This document shows, piece after piece, positions 24,317-27,015 of a stretch of 27,015 nucleotides of DNA. Each line of letters starts with the position of its first letter. Within the stretch, counting starts at the first letter, position 1. Origin of the DNA: an uncultured Bacteroidales bacterium (GTDB lineage: Bacteria; Bacteroidota; Bacteroidia; Bacteroidales; UBA932); the NCBI GenBank assembly GCA_910585445.1, contig CAJUEK010000033.1, forward strand, positions 1 through 27,015, in the 5' to 3' direction. Made by a program: the position numbers and the translations under genes. The notes beneath the pieces are model-generated. The model saw only the letters and a program-made list of their open reading frames with translations. It did no database searches and was not told the origin of the DNA.

Positions 24317-27015
24317 ATGGAAGATAACAAGAAACGGGTTTATTGCTTCGGCGGCAAGACTGCCGAGGGTGATGGCTCAATGCGCGAGCTTCTCGGAGGA
24401 AAAGGTGCGAACCTCGCCGAGATGTGCAAGCTCAACATTCCTGTTCCGGCAGGTTTCACAATCACGACAGAGTGCTGTACAGAGTACTATGAACTCGGCG
24501 GAGGCTACAATGACGCCCTCAAGGCCGAGGTTGCCGAGGCTCTGAAAAAGACCGAGGAAATCATGGGAATGAAGTTCGGCGACAAGGAGAATCCTCTCCT
24601 GGTGAGCTGCCGTTCAGGAGCAAGAAGCTCAATGCCTGGCATGATGGATACCATCCTCAACATCGGTCTCTGCTCTGAGACTATTCCGGGCATGATAGCC
24701 AAGACCAATAATCCGCGTTTCGTGTACGACGCATACCGCCGTCTCATCATGATGTATTCTGACGTCGTGATGGAGAAGGCAGAGGGCATCGAGCCTGCGG
24801 ACGGACAGGGTATCCGCCAGCAGCTTGACAGGATGATGGAGGAGCTCAAGGTTTCCAAGGGATATGCTTCAGACACCGACATCACAGCTGACGAGCTCAA
24901 GGAACTCTGCGTAAGATTCAAGGCCAGGGTTAAGGAGGTTCTCGGAGTTGACTTCCCTGATTCTGCAGAGGCTCAGCTCTGGGGTTCCATCGGAGGAGTC
25001 TTCAAGTCATGGAACGGAAAGAGGGCCATCGCTTACCGCAAAATCGAGGGCATTCCGGATGACTGGGGCACCGCAGTGAACGTACAGTCAATGGTGTTCG
25101 GAAACATGGGCGCCACTTCTGCAACAGGTGTGGCATTCTCACGTAACCCTGCCAACGGCGACAACAAATTCTACGGAGAGTGGCTCATCAACGCACAGGG
25201 AGAGGACGTGGTTGCAGGTATCCGTACCCCTAACCCGCTCAACGAGGCGACAAAGAACCCACACAACCAGCACCTTGAGTCTCTTGAGACTGCAATGCCT
25301 GAAGTATATGCCGAACTTGACGGCATCCGCCTCCATCTTGAGGAGCACTTCCGCGACATGCAGGACATCGAGTTCACAATCCAGGACGGCAAGCTCTGGA
25401 TGCTCCAGTGCCGCGTAGGAAAGAGGACAGGTATCGCCGCCCTCAACATGGCAATGGACATGCTCCAGGAGGGCATGATTGATGAGAAGACAGCTGTAAT
25501 GCGCGTTTCTCCTGCACAGCTTGACGAGATTCTCCACCCAATCCTCGACCCTGCTTCCGAGAAGAAGGCTTCAGTCGTGGCAAACGGTCTTCCTGCATCT
25601 CCGGGCGGAGCTGTCGGCGTGATTGCATTCACTTCCGAGGCTGCAATGGAGGCAAATGAAAAGGGTATCAAGACAATCCTCGTCCGTGAGGAGACTTCAC
25701 CTGAGGACGTTGAGGGAATGCGTGCATGTGCAGGTATCCTCACCCAGAGGGGCGGAATGACCTCTCACGCGGCACTCGTCGCACGCGGATGGGGAAAATG
25801 CTGCATCGTAGGCTGCGAGGCCATGCACATTGACCTGGAAAACAAAGTAATCAAGTTCAAGGGAAGCGACAAGGAATACCACGAGGGAGACGTCCTTTCA
25901 CTCAACGGAGCAAAGGGATATGTCTATGACGTGAGAATCGATACCATGGACGCTTCAGGTAACCCACGCTTCGTGAAGTTCATGGAAATCGTTGACAAGT
26001 TCCGCACTTTGGGAGTACGCACCAATGCTGATACACCTGAGGATGCTGCACGCGCCATCGGATTCGGTGCAGAGGGTATCGGATTGTTCCGTATCGAGCA
26101 CATGTTCTACGGTCAGAACTCAGAGACACCTCTCGCAAAACTCCGCAAAATGATTCTTTCAAAGACAGATGAGGAGAGAAAGGCCGCACTTGCCGAGCTT
26201 GAGCCATACATCAAGGCTGCCGTAAAGGGCACAATGAAGGTTATGGACGGCAAGCCTGTCACTTTCCGTCTGCTCGACCCGCCTCTCCACGAGTTCGTGC
26301 CTCAGTCGCAGGACAAGAGGGAGGAGCTTGCAAACGAGCTTGGAATCACAGAGGGAGAGATTGAGAAGAGGGGCGAGTCGCTCCACGAGGTCAACCCTAT
26401 GATGGGTCACCGCGGAGTACGTCTCCACATCACTTATCCGATGATTTCAGAGACTCAGTTCAGGGCTATCTTCACAGCTACAGCAGAACTGAAGGCCGAG
26501 GGTCTGAACCCTATGCCGGAAATCATGATTCCTGTTACAATCTCAGAAAGGGAGCTGCGTTTCCAGAAGGCAATCTGCGAGAAAGTACGCGCTGAGGTTG
26601 AGGCTGCAAAGAACACTACCATCGAATACAAGTTCGGTACAATGATAGAGATTCCTCGTGCCGCCCTCACTGCCGACAGGATGGCAAGAACCGCAGAGTT
26701 CTTCTCATTCGGTACTAACGACTTGACCCAGATGACTTTCGGTTTCTCACGCGACGACGTAGGAACTTTCATGGGCGACTACCTCGGCAACAAGATTCTG
26801 GATGCTGACCCGTTCAAGACTCTTGACACCAAGTCTGTAGGAAGGCTCGTTAACCACGCAGTGAAAGACGGACGCTCAGTTAAGGAGAACCTCAAGTGCG
26901 GAATCTGCGGTGAGCACGGCGGTGACCCTGCATCAGTTGAGTTCTGCTACAAGATAGGTCTCAACTACGTGTCATGTTCGCCGTTCCGCGTGCCTATCGC
27001 ACGTCTTGCTGCGGC
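24317..27015 (+). CDS. ppdK: Pyruvate, phosphate dikinase (3' end cut by window)
   Basis: Open from the ATG at 24317 to the window edge (899 codons), cytoplasmic. It interconverts pyruvate + ATP + Pi and PEP + AMP + PPi; in anaerobes it commonly works in the pyruvate-forming, ATP-gaining direction. The N-terminal ATP-grasp nucleotide domain has GGKGANLAEM and the loop VSCRSGARSSMPGMMDT. The phospho-histidine is His484 in GGMTSHAALVARG, and the C-terminal PEP/pyruvate barrel carries SFGTNDLTQMTFG and the catalytic Cys864 in CGICGEHGGD. The last visible residues (RVPIARLAA) match the usual C-terminus, so only about 6-12 residues are missing. The length is consistent with full-length PPDK of about 870-910 residues. 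The gene stands behind the PurL-like gene but may have its own promoter. Confidence 0.97.
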   Translation, partial: MEDNKKRVYCFGGKTAEGDGSMRELLGGKGANLAEMCKLNIPVPAGFTITTECCTEYYELGGGYNDALKAEVAEALKKTEEIMGMKFGDKENPLLVSCRSGARSSMPGMMDTILNIGLCSETIPGMIAKTNNPRFVYDAYRRLIMMYSDVVMEKAEGIEPADGQGIRQQLDRMMEELKVSKGYASDTDITADELKELCVRFKARVKEVLGVDFPDSAEAQLWGSIGGVFKSWNGKRAIAYRKIEGIPDDWGTAVNVQSMVFGNMGATSATGVAFSRNPANGDNKFYGEWLINAQGEDVVAGIRTPNPLNEATKNPHNQHLESLETAMPEVYAELDGIRLHLEEHFRDMQDIEFTIQDGKLWMLQCRVGKRTGIAALNMAMDMLQEGMIDEKTAVMRVSPAQLDEILHPILDPASEKKASVVANGLPASPGGAVGVIAFTSEAAMEANEKGIKTILVREETSPEDVEGMRACAGILTQRGGMTSHAALVARGWGKCCIVGCEAMHIDLENKVIKFKGSDKEYHEGDVLSLNGAKGYVYDVRIDTMDASGNPRFVKFMEIVDKFRTLGVRTNADTPEDAARAIGFGAEGIGLFRIEHMFYGQNSETPLAKLRKMILSKTDEERKAALAELEPYIKAAVKGTMKVMDGKPVTFRLLDPPLHEFVPQSQDKREELANELGITEGEIEKRGESLHEVNPMMGHRGVRLHITYPMISETQFRAIFTATAELKAEGLNPMPEIMIPVTISERELRFQKAICEKVRAEVEAAKNTTIEYKFGTMIEIPRAALTADRMARTAEFFSFGTNDLTQMTFGFSRDDVGTFMGDYLGNKILDADPFKTLDTKSVGRLVNHAVKDGRSVKENLKCGICGEHGGDPASVEFCYKIGLNYVSCSPFRVPIARLAA

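Noticed and set aside
1..27015. CRISPR arrays, insertion sequences, integrases, toxin-antitoxin or defence modules
   Set aside because: No regularly spaced repeats, transposase motifs, terminal repeats or typical defence domains were seen on either strand. The genes are mostly housekeeping and envelope functions.

Overview
The window looks like ordinary chromosome from an anaerobic, probably gut-associated member of the Bacteroidales. No 16S or similar marker is present, so genus is not claimed. The evidence is: several promoters of the Bacteroidetes type (-7 box TAnnTTTG, sometimes with TTTG about 20 bases upstream), weak or absent Shine-Dalgarno sequences, lipoproteins with short Sec/lipobox signals, a large outer-membrane beta-barrel with a carboxypeptidase-regulatory-like N-terminal domain, and a thioester-less alpha-2-macroglobulin. 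I see no CRISPR array, insertion sequence, phage module or integrase.

Layout. 1-187 holds two hairpins and no gene. 188-2041 (minus) is a lipoprotein with repeated fibronectin-III-like modules. 2042-2399 is a structured leader region, followed by catalase (2400-3905) and a thioredoxin-fold lipoprotein (3922-4383), which look like an oxidative-defence pair. A shared bidirectional terminator separates these from tRNA-Thr(CGT) on the minus strand. 4589-5983 is an HI0933/BaiN-like flavoprotein, convergent with mnmA (6016-7443), which carries a large central insertion. Cytidine deaminase (7560-8033) is divergent from mnmA. A signal recognition particle RNA (about 8187-8288) with a good promoter and a built-in terminator comes next, and the outer-membrane protein gene (8313-11207) starts only about 25 bases after it.

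11304-14701 (minus) is an ackA-ptb-buk operon for acyl-phosphate/ATP energy conservation (acetate plus butyrate or branched-chain acids). A short ComEC-like membrane protein (14831-15952) is divergent from it. 15973-22816 (minus) is folC followed, 4 bases later, by an 1815-residue alpha-2-macroglobulin-like protein. 22949-24160 is a divergent, probably inactive relative of the second half of FGAM synthetase (PurL). The window ends inside pyruvate phosphate dikinase (24317 to the edge, nearly complete).

How the genes fit together: PpdK (PEP/pyruvate) and AckA-Ptb-Buk (acyl-phosphate to ATP) fit fermentative energy metabolism. FolC, Cdd, MnmA, tRNA-Thr and SRP RNA are housekeeping. The lipoproteins, outer-membrane protein and macroglobulin are envelope functions. 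The most unusual items are the PurL-like paralog lacking the family's signature residues, the ~100-residue insertion in MnmA, the minimal ComEC, the structured catalase leader, and an outer-membrane protein gene with no visible promoter of its own directly behind the SRP RNA gene.
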